From Annona cherimola (Eukaryota > Streptophyta > Magnoliopsida > Magnoliales > Annonaceae): 64,000 nucleotides of DNA. The notes beneath the pieces were generated by a model. The model searched no databases. It was given only the letters and a program-made list of their open reading frames with translations, and was not told where the DNA came from. The DNA lies in the NCBI GenBank assembly GCA_030490835.1, contig CM059973.1, positions 47,248,008 to 47,312,007 of the forward strand. The letters run 5' to 3'. Within the stretch, counting starts at the first letter, position 1. Every line of letters begins with the position of its first letter. Below are positions 21,958 through 34,414 of this stretch, in pieces. The translations under genes and the position numbers were made by a program.

Positions 21958-23433
21958 CTAATTTAGTTCTATCATTCCCATATCATTCCTAATTTTATAA
22001 AATGATTCTTTGGCTAATGGTTTGGTAAAGATATCAGCAATTTGGTCTTCTGTTTTCACATATTCTAAGCATACATCATGATTCTGAACATGTTCACGAA
22101 TGAAATGATGTCTCACATCAATATGCTTGGTTCTTGAATGCAATACAGGATTTTTAGTTAAACAAATTACACTTGTATTATCACATCTAATAGGAATATC
22201 AACATAATCAATACCATAATCTTTCAACTGTTGTTTCATCCAAAGTAATTGGGCACAACAACTACTGGCGGCTATGTATTCGGCTTCCGCAGTAGATAGA
22301 GCAACACTTGTTTGTTTTCTTGAATACCATGAAACCAACATATGTCCAAGAAACTGACAAGTTCCACTAGTACTCTTTCTATCTACTTTGTATCCGGCAA
22401 AATCTGCATCCGAATAGCCGATTAGATCAAAGGTTGACCCTTTTGGATACCATAGTCCAAGGTTTGTAGTTTTTATCAAATATTTAAAAATTCTTTTTAC
22501 AGCAAGTAGATGTGATTCTTTAGGACATGCTTGAAATCTAGAGCACATACAAACACTAAATAAGATATCGGGTCTAGAAGCAGTTAAGTATAACAAGGAT
22601 CCAATCATGCTTCTATAGAGCTTTTGATCGATACTTTTACCGTTTTCGTCCGTGTCGATCTTGATTGTTGAACTCATTGGAGTGTTTGCCCCTTTGCTAT
22701 TCTGCATTCCAAATTTCTTGAGCATCTCTTTGACATATTTTGACTGATTTAGAAATATTCCTTCATTCTGTTGCTTGATTTGCAGTCCAAGAAAGAAATT
22801 TAATTCTCCCATCATGCTCATTTCGAACTCGCTCTGCATTATCTTAGAAAATTCTTGACATAGACTTTCGTCAGTAGCACCGAATATTATGTCATCCACA
22901 TAAATTTGTACAATCAAAATGTTTTCATTTTTGTTCTTAATGAACAAAGTAGTGTCTACTTTCCCTCTTTGAAACTCATGATCAATCAAGAATCTATTTA
23001 ACCTTTCATACCAAGCTCTTGGTGCTTGTTTTAGTCCATATAATGCTTTGGTTAATTTATAAACAAACTTTGATCGATCTTTTTCTTCAAAACCAGGGGT
23101 TTGTTCAACATATACTTCTTCATTCAAATAACCATTCAAAAATGCGCTTTTTACATCCATTTGAAACAATTTGAAGTTCATATGAGAAGCAAATGCTAGT
23201 AGGATGCGTATGGCTTCTAATCTAGCCACGGGTGCATATGATTCTTCAAAATCAATTCCTTCTTCTTGGGAATACCCTTTGGCTACTAATCTTGCCTTGT
23301 TTCTAATTACAAGACCGCTTTCGTCTAATTTGTTCCTAAATACCCATTTGGTACCAATGACGGTATGATTGTTTGGTCTAGGAACTAAATGCCATACATT
23401 ATTTCTTTCGAATTGATTTAGCTCTTCTTGCAT
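21958..23433 (-). CDS. pol: C2 reverse transcriptase-RNase H segment
   Basis: 491 codons, open. Includes [51 protein letters not shown], catalytic YVDDIIFGA, then RNase H motifs [38 protein letters not shown] and the terminal [12 protein letters not shown]. It is very close to C1 pol. The Met at the start is internal to pol ([11 protein letters not shown] in C1); the real frame comes from the integrase segment but is broken by a 1-nt deletion near 23585, so this segment would not be translated as part of a normal polyprotein. Confidence 0.9.
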   Translation of the reverse strand: MQEELNQFERNNVWHLVPRPNNHTVIGTKWVFRNKLDESGLVIRNKARLVAKGYSQEEGIDFEESYAPVARLEAIRILLAFASHMNFKLFQMDVKSAFLNGYLNEEVYVEQTPGFEEKDRSKFVYKLTKALYGLKQAPRAWYERLNRFLIDHEFQRGKVDTTLFIKNKNENILIVQIYVDDIIFGATDESLCQEFSKIMQSEFEMSMMGELNFFLGLQIKQQNEGIFLNQSKYVKEMLKKFGMQNSKGANTPMSSTIKIDTDENGKSIDQKLYRSMIGSLLYLTASRPDILFSVCMCSRFQACPKESHLLAVKRIFKYLIKTTNLGLWYPKGSTFDLIGYSDADFAGYKVDRKSTSGTCQFLGHMLVSWYSRKQTSVALSTAEAEYIAASSCCAQLLWMKQQLKDYGIDYVDIPIRCDNTSVICLTKNPVLHSRTKHIDVRHHFIREHVQNHDVCLEYVKTEDQIADIFTKPLAKESFYKIRNDMGMIELN

Positions 23434-23540
23434 TGCAATAACCCAATTTTCATCATTAAGAGCTTGTTCAATGGTATTTGGTTCAATTTTCGATACAAAC
23501 GCATATTGGCCATAAACGTTTTGTTTTGATTTTCTAGTTT

Positions 23541-25034
23541 TTACTCCTTCATATATATTTCCAATAATTTGTTCAATTGGATGGCATTTTTGAACTTTAA
23601 ATCAGTTGGAGGTTTGTAAGAGTCATTACCTTCACTTACCTCTTCCTCCACTAGATTTTCTGGCTTGAACTCGAGTTCCTTTGGTTGTTCTTTGCCTTTC
23701 GTTTCATCTGCATCACTTAGTTCATTCTCCTTTCTCGGAGTTTGGTTAATTTCATCAAATACAACATGAATGGATTCTTCTACAACTTGGTTTCGTTTGT
23801 TAAATACTCTATATGCTTTGCTATTTGATGAATAACCAAGGAATATAGCCTCATCACTTTTGGCATCTAATTTGCCCAAATTGGTTTTTCCATTGTTCAA
23901 AACATAACATGTACATCCAAAAGCATGAAAATATGAGATATTTAGTTTCCTTCCTTTCCATAGTTCATATGGGGTCTTTTTCAAGATTGCTCGAATGGTA
24001 ACTCGGTTCAAAACATGACAAGCTGTACTCACAGCTTCACCCCAAAATTTCTTGGATAGATTGCTCTCATTTAGCATAGTTCTAGCCATCTCTTGTATAG
24101 TTCTATTTTTCCTTTCAACTACTCCATTTTGTTGTGGAGTTCTTGGTGCAGAAAATGTGTGGTGAATTCCTTTCTTATTACAAAATTCCATGAATCGTTT
24201 GTTTTCGAATTCGCCACCATGATCGCTTCTTATGGTCACAATAGTACTCTGTTTTTCATTTTGCACCAAATTCACAAAAGTTGCAAACATAGAGAAGGCT
24301 TCATCTTTACTAGCTAAGAGAATTATCCATGTGAATCTTGAAAAATCATCAACTATGACAAATACATATTTCTTTCCACCAATGGTTAGAATGTCGGATG
24401 GCCCGTATAGATCCATGTGTAGTAATTCAAGTGGCCTAGTGGTGGAAATTTCCTTTTTTGTAGAGAAAGGCATCTTTGGTTGTTTAGATAATTGACATGC
24501 CTTGCAAATCTTGTTTTTGTCATATTTTAATTTTGGTAATCCCTTTACCAAACCCTTTTTCAATAGGGTCTTTATGTTGCCCATGTTTATATGTCCAAGC
24601 CTTTTGTGCCAAACCCATGGATCGTTATCAATGGCCATTAGATATTGACCATCTAATTCATCAAGTGAAACCAAATAAACATTTCCATGTCTTTTGCCAC
24701 TAAACATGATATGTTCTCCATTAAATACATTACATATAGATGATTCAAACACAACTTTGTATCCCTTATCACATAATTGGTTAATACTCATTAAATTGTG
24801 TTTGAGTCCTTCAACAAACAAAACATCTTCCATGCAAGCATTTGAAATACTATGTATATTTCCTTTACCTTTAATCTTATCTTTTTCATTATTACCAAAG
24901 GCAACCATTCCATCGTTGCACGGCTTAAGTTTATGAAACAAACTTCTTTCACCGGTCATATGCCTTGAGCAACCGCTATCCATGAACCATTCATTGTTTG
25001 CCTTTGCCTTTAAACATGTCTGAAAAATAAGCAA
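23541..25034 (-). CDS. pol: C2 protease-integrase segment
   Basis: 497 codons. Aspartic protease motif [10 protein letters not shown] at about residues 19-28, GAG-pre-integrase WHKRLGHIN, zinc-binding CKACQLSKQ, integrase core with [16 protein letters not shown] and NGVVERKNR (D,D35E spacing as in C1), ending in an acidic linker. Comparison with C1 shows where it breaks: C1 reads ATGCACATCC where C2 (minus strand) reads ATGCCATCC, about 23584-23592. The 1-nt loss leads to a stop at 23541. Upstream the frame also differs from gag at 25035-25044. Confidence 0.88.
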   Translation of the reverse strand: MLIFQTCLKAKANNEWFMDSGCSRHMTGERSLFHKLKPCNDGMVAFGNNEKDKIKGKGNIHSISNACMEDVLFVEGLKHNLMSINQLCDKGYKVVFESSICNVFNGEHIMFSGKRHGNVYLVSLDELDGQYLMAIDNDPWVWHKRLGHINMGNIKTLLKKGLVKGLPKLKYDKNKICKACQLSKQPKMPFSTKKEISTTRPLELLHMDLYGPSDILTIGGKKYVFVIVDDFSRFTWIILLASKDEAFSMFATFVNLVQNEKQSTIVTIRSDHGGEFENKRFMEFCNKKGIHHTFSAPRTPQQNGVVERKNRTIQEMARTMLNESNLSKKFWGEAVSTACHVLNRVTIRAILKKTPYELWKGRKLNISYFHAFGCTCYVLNNGKTNLGKLDAKSDEAIFLGYSSNSKAYRVFNKRNQVVEESIHVVFDEINQTPRKENELSDADETKGKEQPKELEFKPENLVEEEVSEGNDSYKPPTDLKFKNAIQLNKLLEIYMKE

Positions 25035-25041
25035 ATAAATC

Positions 25042-26082
25042 TTATCTCCTTGGTACCCATTTTATGGGTCCATTTGGGTTAGTAATATACATCAACTTTT
25101 GTTGTTCTAACTTGGAAAGCCCAAATCTTGTGTTTCTTGGAACCCAAACTAACTTTGCACCATGGTCATATAATTTCTTAAAATTGCATTTGTAAGTTTT
25201 ATGACCCATTTTATTGCAGAAATTACAAGCCATAGGTAATCTTGGAGTAGGCCTCCAAGTATACAATGGTTCATATGTTGGTCTTCTAGTCCACTTAAAG
25301 TTTTTCTTTTGTGGCTTGTAAAAAGATGCAGCTTTAGTTTGATATTTCCCAAGTGTTTGCACATTTGATTTGCTACTTTCTCCATGCTCAAATGTATGAT
25401 ACCCAAGACCTCTTTTATGTGTTTGGGAGGTCATATTCAGAAACATTTTAACACTTTCTCCTGGATTAGAGAACTTAGCTAATGATTCATTTAATGATTT
25501 GTTCTCCGTTTTCAGCAATTCAGTTTCATCTTTCAATTTGTCTAATCTTTCTGCAAGTTTACCATTTACAATTATTGTTGCATCACATTGTCTCTTCTTA
25601 ATTGTAAACTTGCTTCCTAATTTCTTCATTTCTTCATATAATGAATCATATGCAGTTTGTAGTTCATCTAATTCAGTACATTTGAGGCATTCTTGAAAGG
25701 AAGAATAACTTGATTCAGAAAGGGAGAGTTTAGAGCTTACCTCTTCATTTCTTGTGTCTTTTGTTGAGGTAATTTGTTCTCCTTGCTCGATTTGTGCCAT
25801 GCAGCAAATTCTTGTACATTCTTCCGCCTCTATGTCGTCGGTTGAGGAGCTACTCGTCGTAGATTCTTCATCATTCACGTACATGCCTCTTCCTTTGTAT
25901 TTCTGGAATCTTCTATTGTTCCCTCGATCCTTTCTTTGTTCTTTTGCCTTGTTTTCTTCGGGAGTTGGACATTGAGCCTGCATATGTCCCGAACCGCCAC
26001 ATCGGTAGCATTTGGTTGATTCTTTCTTCTTTTCTCTGGGAGTTCTTTCTTTGAAGCTTCTGAAATTCTTGCCTTTCCTCAC
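25042..26082 (-). CDS. gag: C2 gag C-terminal part with zinc knuckles
   Basis: 346 codons, in the same reading frame as the gag segment upstream. A basic N-terminus leads to the knuckle CYRCGGSGHMQAQC (C-x2-C-x4-H-x4-C), an acidic Ser-rich stretch, a long coiled-coil-like segment (LDELQTAYDSLYEEMKKLG), and a second zinc-binding motif CNFCNKMGHKTYKC near residue 285, ending IKWVPRR. The apparent start codon at 26082 is GTG inside the gag frame, so this is the continuation of gag after the stop at 26155, not a separate gene. Confidence 0.85.
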   Translation of the reverse strand: MRKGKNFRSFKERTPREKKKESTKCYRCGGSGHMQAQCPTPEENKAKEQRKDRGNNRRFQKYKGRGMYVNDEESTTSSSSTDDIEAEECTRICCMAQIEQGEQITSTKDTRNEEVSSKLSLSESSYSSFQECLKCTELDELQTAYDSLYEEMKKLGSKFTIKKRQCDATIIVNGKLAERLDKLKDETELLKTENKSLNESLAKFSNPGESVKMFLNMTSQTHKRGLGYHTFEHGESSKSNVQTLGKYQTKAASFYKPQKKNFKWTRRPTYEPLYTWRPTPRLPMACNFCNKMGHKTYKCNFKKLYDHGAKLVWVPRNTRFGLSKLEQQKLMYITNPNGPIKWVPRR

Positions 26083-26154
26083 AAATTTTCTGAAGCATTT
26101 TGTGAGTAGGGCAATCTCATCGTCGTTTTGAGAAGAAGATGTGTCATCGGTGTC

Positions 26155-26844
26155 TTATGCGGCTTTTAAGGCAATTGCTCTTTTGCCCCTGTGTTGATCT
26201 TCATTTCTTCTCTTGATTAGCTCATGTGACATGAGAGAGCTAATTAAGTCTTCAAGCTTTAGTGTGTTAAGATCCTTGGCTTCTTCTATTGCAGTGATTT
26301 TTGGGGTCCATGATTCGGGTAGAGCTCTTAAAATTTTCATAACCTGCTCAGATTCAGAAATAGCCTTTCCAAGACCTTTTAGAGCATTAGTAATCTTTGA
26401 GAACCTAGCAAACATTTCAGAAATATTTTCTGTTTCTAGCATTCTAAAATTCTCTAGTTCTCCAATCAAAATATTTCTTCTCGTCCCTTGGACTTGAGAA
26501 GTTCCTTCATAGATAGAGGTTAGTGTATCCCATATCTCTTTGGCGGTTAAGCAAGAGGATACTCTGTCATACTCAGAAGCAGTAAGAGCACAAAATAAAG
26601 AGTTCATGGCTTTAGCGTTGCTCTTAACAGTTCTTACTTCCTCATCGGTCCATTTGGAAGCTCGTTCATCGGTAGGCAAAGTTACTCCATCTTGAATAGC
26701 AATCCAAGAATCCATATCGGTAGCCATGATGAGTTGCTTCATACGAAGCTTCCAATATCCAAAATTGGTCCCATCAAACAACGGTGGCCTTGTAAAGGAT
26801 TGGCCTTCAGCAAAAGCGGGAACGGAAGTAGATTGGGATGCCAT
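26155..26844 (-). CDS. gag: C2 gag N-terminal part (capsid)
   Basis: 229 codons from ATG 26844, 49 nt after the 5' LTR. MASQSTSVPAF, then RPPLFDGTNFGYWKLRMKQ, typical of copia gag (retrotran_gag type), WDTLTSIYEGTSQVQ, and ALPESWTPKITAIEEAKDL, ending in SLMSHELIKRRNED. An in-frame TAA at 26155-26157 separates it from the zinc-knuckle part, which continues in the same frame (26844 and 26082 differ by a multiple of three). The stop is thus a single-codon premature termination. Confidence 0.9.
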   Translation of the reverse strand: MASQSTSVPAFAEGQSFTRPPLFDGTNFGYWKLRMKQLIMATDMDSWIAIQDGVTLPTDERASKWTDEEVRTVKSNAKAMNSLFCALTASEYDRVSSCLTAKEIWDTLTSIYEGTSQVQGTRRNILIGELENFRMLETENISEMFARFSKITNALKGLGKAISESEQVMKILRALPESWTPKITAIEEAKDLNTLKLEDLISSLMSHELIKRRNEDQHRGKRAIALKAA

Positions 26845-26878
26845 ATCGATAAGATCTCTTTGGTAAACTCAAAGACCT

Positions 26879-26890
26879 GCTCTGATACCA
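26879..26890 (-). other. primer-binding site, initiator Met-tRNA
   Basis: Minus-strand TGGTATCAGAGC, complementary to the 3' end of plant initiator tRNA-Met, 2 nt inside the 5' LTR end (26893). It is the standard site for minus-strand DNA priming in copia elements. Confidence 0.95.
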
Positions 26891-26892
26891 CA

Positions 26893-28592
26893 TGTTGGTC
26901 CCGAGTTGATGGCTTAACCCAAGAGGGGAGGGGTGAATTGGGTTCTTTAAAAATTTCTTTTGATAAATCAAAAATCTTAACCCCTTGAAAAAATTAATCC
27001 CCTTTTCAAGCGAATGGAGAGCAAATAAGATAAAGCAGTAAAAATAAGTAGAACACAAGATTTATAGTGGTTCGGGCAAACCTTCCCTACTCCACTCTTC
27101 CAAGCTCACACTCCGTTGTGACTTGGGTTCCACTATGTATTCCACGAATACACTTAGAGTCGCTGCTCTCTTCTAGATTTAAAGCTCTAGGGGGCATATA
27201 CAACTAGAGCCACTTGCTCTCTTCTAGATTCAAAGCTCTAGGGGGCATATACAATCACTTGCACAAGTAGGTGATGAGTCTCACTCCAATCACACCCTAC
27301 TTTGCATATACTTGATCTTAGCTACCCAAGCTAAATCAAGATTTATACAACAAGATAATGAAAATAAGCAAAAACTACACTTTACAGATTTGTGTAGGCA
27401 GATTTGAGCTCGAGGAAGAAATCAAAAGTAGCTTGAATGATGATTGTTGAAGCAACTTGCAGTTTGAAGCTCTTTCTTCCTTTTAAAATTCTCAAATATG
27501 GAGAAAAGGAATTTGAAAGTCTTTCTTGCACTTCTTTTCTCTCTTTGATCTTTAGAGTAGTGTATCTTATTTTTTCTCACGTTCATTTGAATGTCCTTTT
27601 ATAGAATGAGGAAGATTGGAACGTTGTAGGAGTGGTTGGTGCGCAATAAATGAACTTCAACGTTCAAAAATTTGAACATTATACTCCAAGTCGAAGATGA
27701 AGTCGACTTGGCCTGCGACTTGGCTTCCAAGTCGCACATGCAGTCGACTTGGCCTGCGACTTGGGTTCTTCAGAAATTCAAGTCTGAGACTTGGGTCGAC
27801 TTGGCTTTCAGACTTCAACTCAAGTCGATCCTGAAGTCGACTTGGGTTGCGACTTGGCTTGGTCTATTGCAAAAACGCCTTGATCTTCTTGAAATGTCTT
27901 GAATCTTGCAAACCATTTGAAAGCTTTGAGTCCTTACACAATATATGTATGTTCCTTGCTTTGCTTTGGACTCACTTGGTCTTCATGACTTGGGTTTTAC
28001 TCTATTTGGAAGCTAGCTTGAAGATTTGCTTTGAGCTTGATAGACTTGATTTGATGTAGAACATGATTCTTGACTTTGAATTTGACTCATTTATTTTTCA
28101 TCTTGATTCCTTGGACTTGAGTGATAAATCCTCTTGAATAGTTTGAAAAACTGCATCTTTGAAGTTTGAACTTCTCAAGTCGTGGATGGAGTCGACCTGG
28201 CCTGCGACTTCACCCAAGTCGCACCTGGAGTCGACTTCGTTTGCGACTTCGTTATGTTCGTTTCCACTTTTCAACTCTGGATACTCCAAGTCGATGCTGG
28301 AGTCGACTTCGTCTGCGACTTGACTTCCCAAGTCGCAAGTGAAGTCGACTTGACCTGCGACTTCACCTGTTGCCTTTTGGGATTCATTCTCAAGTCGATA
28401 TTTGAGTCAACTTTGGGATCGACTTCACCCAAGTCGAAGTCCAAGTCGACTTGGAGATCGACTTGACCTCTTTGCTTTCCTTAAACATTTAGCAAACATA
28501 TTAGTACCTTTTATATACTCAAAATTAGTTCTTGTTAATCATCAAAACTCAAGATTTGGTCAATTTTATTGTTTTAAACATTGTTTCCAACA
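26893..28592 (-). repeat. C2 5' LTR
   Basis: 1,700 bp, same length as the 3' LTR. It carries the full ten-unit palindrome array at 27688-27855 and 28177-28464 and the TATA at 27597-27603. Differences from the other LTR inside the array include a core-flank change (CATGG to CATGC near 27739), GTGGAG to GTGAAG near 28341, and one loss of the central CG (GAGTCGAC to GAGTCAAC near 28408). Transcription on the minus strand would start near 27570 and run into gag. Confidence 0.95.
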
Positions 28593-29820
28593 AAATTGGT
28601 ACCCAACTTGAAAGACAAGTGAGTTAAGTAAATTGATAAAAATCATGTGGGTTGGAAAAATATATGATGTGCAAGCATATGGAATTATGTTTATGAATGC
28701 AATGTCATTCTCATTTTTATAGACAAAAGCAAAGAAAAGATTGACGAAGGAAACTAAAGTGAATTTAAGTAAGCAAGCAAATTTTGAAAACTTGCTTTCT
28801 CAAAATTTTGACAAGGTGATTGCAAATTGATATTTAAATGCTTTGAATTATATCTTGCAAATGGATGTTTGAATGCTTTTGGAATCATTTAAGGATGACC
28901 ATTCCTATAACTCTTGTAAAATGACTTGTACACTATTTTATTCAAATGATATTGAGAAACTATGGCTCAAATGCTTATTCATGAAAAATCATGCTAGCAT
29001 GTCTATGTTCATGGTGCACAACGTACTAGGTCTACTTTAGAGGTGTAAGCGAACCTATTGTCCCTCTGGTGTGGTGGTGTCCTCCCTGAAATGAGAGCAG
29101 GATGATGGCATGGTCGTCTAGCTAGCATAACATTATATGATGTCCATGTTGACGATGATAATAATGCATTGCATTATTCATGATATACCCACGAGTGGGT
29201 ATGATGTTGGTTTCAAAGATGTTTATTGAAATGAAAACTTTGGCTGAAAATTATTGCCTGAAAACTATGCAACTTGCTTACTGAGTTAATACTCACGATT
29301 TATTTTCCAAACCCTAAGAAAGAGGCAAGGATGACTACAGAGGAGAAGCACAGGTTTAAATGAAGAAATTTGATTCTTGTATTCCTGTGTATGCATTTAT
29401 ATGATGGGAAATGTATTGTGGAATGAATGTTTGCAAATTTGTTGCTATTTATGGAATTATACGTTGTTGGTGTATGATATGGATTGGTATAAGTCAAATT
29501 GTTGAAAAAGTAATGATGGATGTTGTATGTATGTTATAACATGATATGGATGTTATGGAATTTTAAGTTATATAATGGGACATGATGTGTAAGAAACAAA
29601 TGTTGAATGTGTATATCAGGGATTGATTATGGCCAAGATGGGTAAATTGGTGTAAAAATAGCTAAGTTCTATGTGATAAACTCCTATGGAGTAGATTATA
29701 TATGTATGTTCATGCAATAATCCTGCCGTGTAATAGGGCAACAATCTTATTCACGTTTACCAATTAATAGACGATCCCAGAGTAAGGTTCATGTTGTGAT
29801 GCTAGATTTGGGGCGCCACA

Positions 29821-30501
29821 CCTAGCTAGCGTACCATCATATGATGTTCACATTATGTTGATAATAATGCATTTTTATTATTCATTATATACCCATGTTG
29901 GGTTTGATGTTGGCTATTCAAAAATGTTTGTGCAAAAGAAAACTTTGCCTGAAAATTATGCAGATTACTTACTGAGTTAATACACACAATTTGTTTTCCA
30001 AACCCTAAGATAGGTACATGATGGCTACAAAGGTGAAGCACAGGTTTAAATGAAGAGATACGACTCTTGCATTCCTTGTATGCGTCAATACGAATGGTGG
30101 TGTTCTATGGAGAGGATGGTTGCAAGTTTATTTGCCTTTTTATAAAGTTAAACATCTTGGATGTGGACGTCAATTGGGATATGTTATTATTTTGGAAAAA
30201 AAGATGGGTTGTTTTTATGTGTATGGTAGGAATGTTATGAAAATTTTTATATTATACAATGGAAATGATGTATTGAAGAAGATGATTACTATGTATGTCA
30301 GAGCTTGTTGATGACTATAGTGGGGAATATGGTGAATAAATGATTAAATACTAGGAGATAAACTCCTATGGAGGGCATGATTAATGCATGTGCATGTTAA
30401 AAACCCGTCGTGTAGGAGGGCAATAATTCTTTTCATGTTTACTAGTTATTAAACGATCCCGAAGTAAGGCTTATATGTGACGCTCGGGTTGGGATGCCAC
30501 A
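29821..30501 (+). repeat. partial gypsy-type LTR B
   Basis: Starts mid-LTR (CTAGCTAGCGTACCATCATATGATG matches the block at about 29110 in LTR A), has the TGAGTTAATACACA hairpin near 29975, CAGGTTTAAATGAAG, and ends GGGATGCCACA at 30491-30501. It lies head-to-tail directly behind LTR A. Confidence 0.75.
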
Positions 30502-32907
30502 AAAAGAAAGAAAGGACCAACAAAGGGACGTCCCAATGAGAGGAAGAAAAGAAGAAGAAAAAGAAGAGGAAAAGAAGGGAAGAAGAGGAGCTTTTAACTT
30601 GAGCAAGGAGGAAGCAATCTCAAGTAGGTGTCTAAACCAAGTTTTGGTTTTGCTACTTGGATAGAGTTTCTAGCTCAAGTAGAGTTTCATAAATTTAATG
30701 CATTTATGAATATTAATTGACGATTTATGCAGCCCTTGATAGGGTTATTAAATGTCAAGTGAGTTAGGAGATTCATTCAAGATTCAAGAAAGGATATGTA
30801 TGAATTAGAGTTGTTTTGAACATGTTAACCATGCTGAAATTTAAACTAATTTCATATTTATGTATCTGTTTTGAACATGTATCATGTATGGATTATGTGA
30901 GTTTTTTTAATGATTAATTTATGTCAAACCAAGCACGTTTAATGGACCATTGTTGGGTGGAATTTTGGATTAACAACTAGATACAAATTCCATTCATTTA
31001 GGGTGGAAATGATGCATGAATTAAACAATAAGGTATATAGGTAATTATATAGATAAAATACCCCACTTACGAAGTAATATGGGACATCCAAATAGGTTGG
31101 ATAAAAAGTTAAAAATATTTTTTGCATGTTTGAGTGATGGGGACATCCAAGGTGGAGAAAAGAGAGAGAAAAGTTACTGTTTTGAACCATCTAATTGAGA
31201 GAGCTCAATTTCATGATTATACCTTAATTAATGTGCAAATAAGTGCTTAAACTAAGCAAAAATGGGGAGGAAAATTCTGTTTCATGTTAACTTGTTTAAC
31301 ATATGATGGATGTGTGATTAAAAGAGTGCACATAAAGGGTATGGATGGCAAAGTTAACGGATGATCATTATATTACATATATACTTAGCTAAAGTGAAAA
31401 AATGGAAGAAAAATATGGCAAAAAAAGAAAAGATAGGGATATTTTTAGAAAATTATAAGATCTAAAAATTTTGAGATTGAAATTAGTAGCCCTAACTCAT
31501 AAACAAGTGCCTTGAATGAACACCAATGTGAAAATGTAAAGTTTGGGATGTTAAATGATAAAAGGGGAGTGCTAACTTCCAATATGTTGAGTAAACTTAA
31601 TGGTCATAAGGAACTTGAAAACTTACCCTGAATAAGGGTATCAAAATGGAAGGAATCGTTACAATCGAACCACAAGTTACACCAATATGTGACTTGGTAA
31701 AGTTGACACCAAACTTGAAAGAAAAGTGGGTAAGTAAGCTTGATGTAAATTTATGTGCGTTGGAAAACCTTAAGATATGCAAGCGTTTGAAATTCTATAT
31801 ATATGAATGAAATATCATTTTGATTTATCGAGGCAAAAGTAAAGAAAAGGTGAAAGAAAGGGACTGAAGTGATTACAGGTAAGCAAGAAACTTTTGAAAA
31901 GTTGCTTTCTCAAATGTTGTTATATATTACAAATTAATGTTTAAATATTTTTGAAATTATTTAAGGATGACCACTCCTATAACTCTTGCAAATTGACTTG
32001 AATATTTTTTCATTAAAAATGATGTTAAGAAATTATGGTTCAAATATTTATACTTGAAAATCATGCTAGCATGTCTATGATCATGGTACACAAGGAACTA
32101 GGTCTACTTTAGAGGTTTAAGCAGACCAGTTGTCCCCCTCTAGTGTGACCAAGCCGCTAACATAGGCCAAAGGCCGATGGCGCCCTCCTTGAGAGGGGAG
32201 CAGGATGATACGATGGTCGGCTAGCTAACGTACCATTATTATGATGTTCATGTTATGTTGATAATAATACATTTTCATTATTCATGAAATACCCATATTG
32301 GGTATGATGTTGATTATTTAAAAAAGTTTATACAACGAAAAACTTTGCTTGAAAATTATGTAGCATGCTTACTGAGTTAATACTCAAGATTTGTTTTCTA
32401 AACCCAAGATAGGTGTTGAAGAAAACAAAGGAAAAGAACAGGTTTAAATGAAGAAACATGACTCTTGTATTCCTTTGTATGCATCAATATGCATGGTGAT
32501 GTTCTATGGAAGGGATAGATGTGATTTGTTGCATCTTTATGGAATTAAACATCTTTGATGTGTGACGTGAATTGGGATATGTCATATTCTTGAAAAAAAT
32601 TGATGGGTTATTGTGTATCATTTTAATATGACATGAATGATATGAAATTTTAGGATATATGATGAAAATGATGTGTTGAAAATAGATGACGAATGTACAT
32701 ATCAGAGCTTGTGGATGGCTAAAATGGAAAATTTGGGGTAAAAACGAACATGTACCATGAGGTAAACTCCTATGAAATGAATTATGAATGTATGTTCATG
32801 TTATAAACCCGCTGCATGACCAGGACAACAATCCTGCTCACATTTACCAATTAGTAAATGATCCTGGAGTAAGGCTCATATTGTGACGCTCGGGTTGGGG
32901 CACCACA
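30502..32907 (+). repeat. partial gypsy-type LTR C
   Basis: Begins in the purine-rich leader region (30530-30600) and runs through AAACCAAGTTTTGGTTTTGC (compare 16668 in LTR A), the CCCTCCTTGAGAGGGGAGCAG block near 32185, the TGAGTTAATACTCA hairpin (32373-32386) and the end GGGGCACCACA (32897-32907). The 5' third is absent. It abuts the copia C3 RT relic. Confidence 0.75.
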
Positions 32908-33653
32908 ACATAATATTTTCAAAGTTAATGCATAATAAATTTGAAATGAGCATGATGAGTGAACTTAACTTCTTTCTTGGGTTGCAAATCAAGCCACCCA
33001 AGGAAGGGATACTCATTGTCAATCCAAGTATATTAAAAAGTATTCAAGAAATTCAGTAAGCAATATTGCAAAAGAACTACCACACCTATGAGTTCTTTAA
33101 TCCAAATGGATAAGGATAAAAAAAATACATCTATATAATAAGATCTATATAAAACATGATTGGTTCATTGTTATATTTGACTGCTTCTAAACTTGACATT
33201 CTATTTAGTATATGCATATGTTCAAGATTTCAACTTTATCCTAAGGAGTCACACATGGTAGCAGTTAAAAGAATGTTCAAATATTTACTTAACACAACAA
33301 ACTTAAGACTTTGGTATCCCAAAGGTTTAACTTTTGATTTAATAGGATACTCAGATGCAGATTTTGTTGGATATAAAGTGAATATAGAAAACACAAGTGG
33401 CATGAGCCAATTTCTTGGTAGTATGATGGTATCTTAGTTTTCAAAGAAATAAACTAGTGTTGTTCTATCAACTGCAAAAGCTGAGTATATAGCTATAAAA
33501 AGTTGTTGTGCACAATTACTATTTATGAAATAATAATTAAAATATTATGGACTAAGCTATAGAGATATTCCAATTAGATGTGATAATATAAATGCAATTT
33601 GTTTAACTAAAAATTCAATTCTACACTCTAAAGTTAAAACATAAATGTTAGGT
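32908..33653 (+). pseudogene. pol: old copia element C3, RT-RNase H relic
   Basis: Starts within RT just after the YVDD region ([22 protein letters not shown], about 32935-32990) and continues through [11 protein letters not shown] (33156), DADFVGYKV and STAKAEYIA to HSKVKT near 33640. Multiple stops (TAG 33436, TAA 33450 and others). The frame is cut at 33653 inside the RHHF codons. The missing bases reappear at 45010 (AGGCATCATTTT) and, after another insertion, at 48573, so this is one element split by later solo LTRs. Confidence 0.85.
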
Positions 33654-34414
33654 TGTGGCGCCCCTAACCTGAGACGTCGCATCCTGGGCCTTACTCCAAG
33701 ATCTTATCAATTGGTAAATGTGAATCAGGATTGTTGCCCTGATCGCGCGGTGGGTTCTTAATTGGATCTCATCTAATATTTTTTTCATTCATTTTCCTTC
33801 ATCATAACATTTCTTTACATTTCACTAACTTCATATCATAAGCAATGATACATTGGGCAAATCGTCACACTTAGTATTCTTAACATATACCCTTTGGCTC
33901 CCCTTTCATCCTTATTCATGTTCATAAGCTCGCAACTTGACAGTTGACATCAACTGCACATATCATTCATAACATCTCAACTTGCTCTTGTACATTGAAA
34001 GTCCTCTTGACTTAATCATAATATTTTCATTCCATACATCCATAGGTTCAACCATTAGTTCACATAGAACTTAGAACTTTAAATAAGTTCATATACATCA
34101 ATATACCTTAAAATCTTCAATCATACCATCCCATACATTAAGGCCTAATCATTTTAGCACACATGGATACCATCTCATACCTTTCTTAAATGCTCAGGTT
34201 CTCAACCTCTTGAGCTTCCCTACACCTGTCTAAGATTTGGAAAAACAAAACGTGAGTAATTACTCAGTAAGCAAGCATTTTATCTCGAGGCAAGCACTTT
34301 CCTTAAAATATTTTCATAAACATATTCAAAACCTTTTTGAATGTCATGTCTAGGCTTTCAAAGGCAAAACATATGCGTTTTACCCTTTTTAAGTAATTCT
34401 CTTTGGTCTTCTGT

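Larger units (their letters stand above)
17681..28592 (-). mobile_element. complete copia element C2 (SIRE-like) with extra ORF
   Basis: A 10,912-bp element on the minus strand with 5-bp target duplication AAATT (17676-17680 and 28593-28597), LTRs of 1,700 bp (26893-28592 and 17681-19380), a primer site for initiator Met-tRNA, gag, protease, integrase, RT-RNase H, an extra 518-codon ORF, and a polypurine tract. I count about 16 substitutions and no indels between the LTRs (about 0.9 percent). At an assumed 1.3e-8 substitutions per site per year this is roughly 0.4 million years. Despite its youth gag-pol has a premature stop and frame changes. It interrupts LTR A. Confidence 0.95.
15620..29820 (+). 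mobile_element. gypsy-type LTR A, split by copia C2
   Basis: Two parts, 15620-17680 and 28598-29820. The left part matches the 5' region of LTR1/LTR2 (TGTGAAATTTGAAAGGTAAG near 15856; TGAATGGAGTGGATTATG near 15901), with TATAAA near 16447 and a purine-rich leader at 16555-16625. The right part has the conserved block CCTCCCTGAAATGAGAGCAG near 29080, the TGAGTTAATACTCA hairpin (29284-29297) and the end GGGGCGCCACA at 29810-29820. The first 100 bp or so are missing next to the MULE terminus. TSD AAATT flanks the C2 insertion. Confidence 0.85.
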
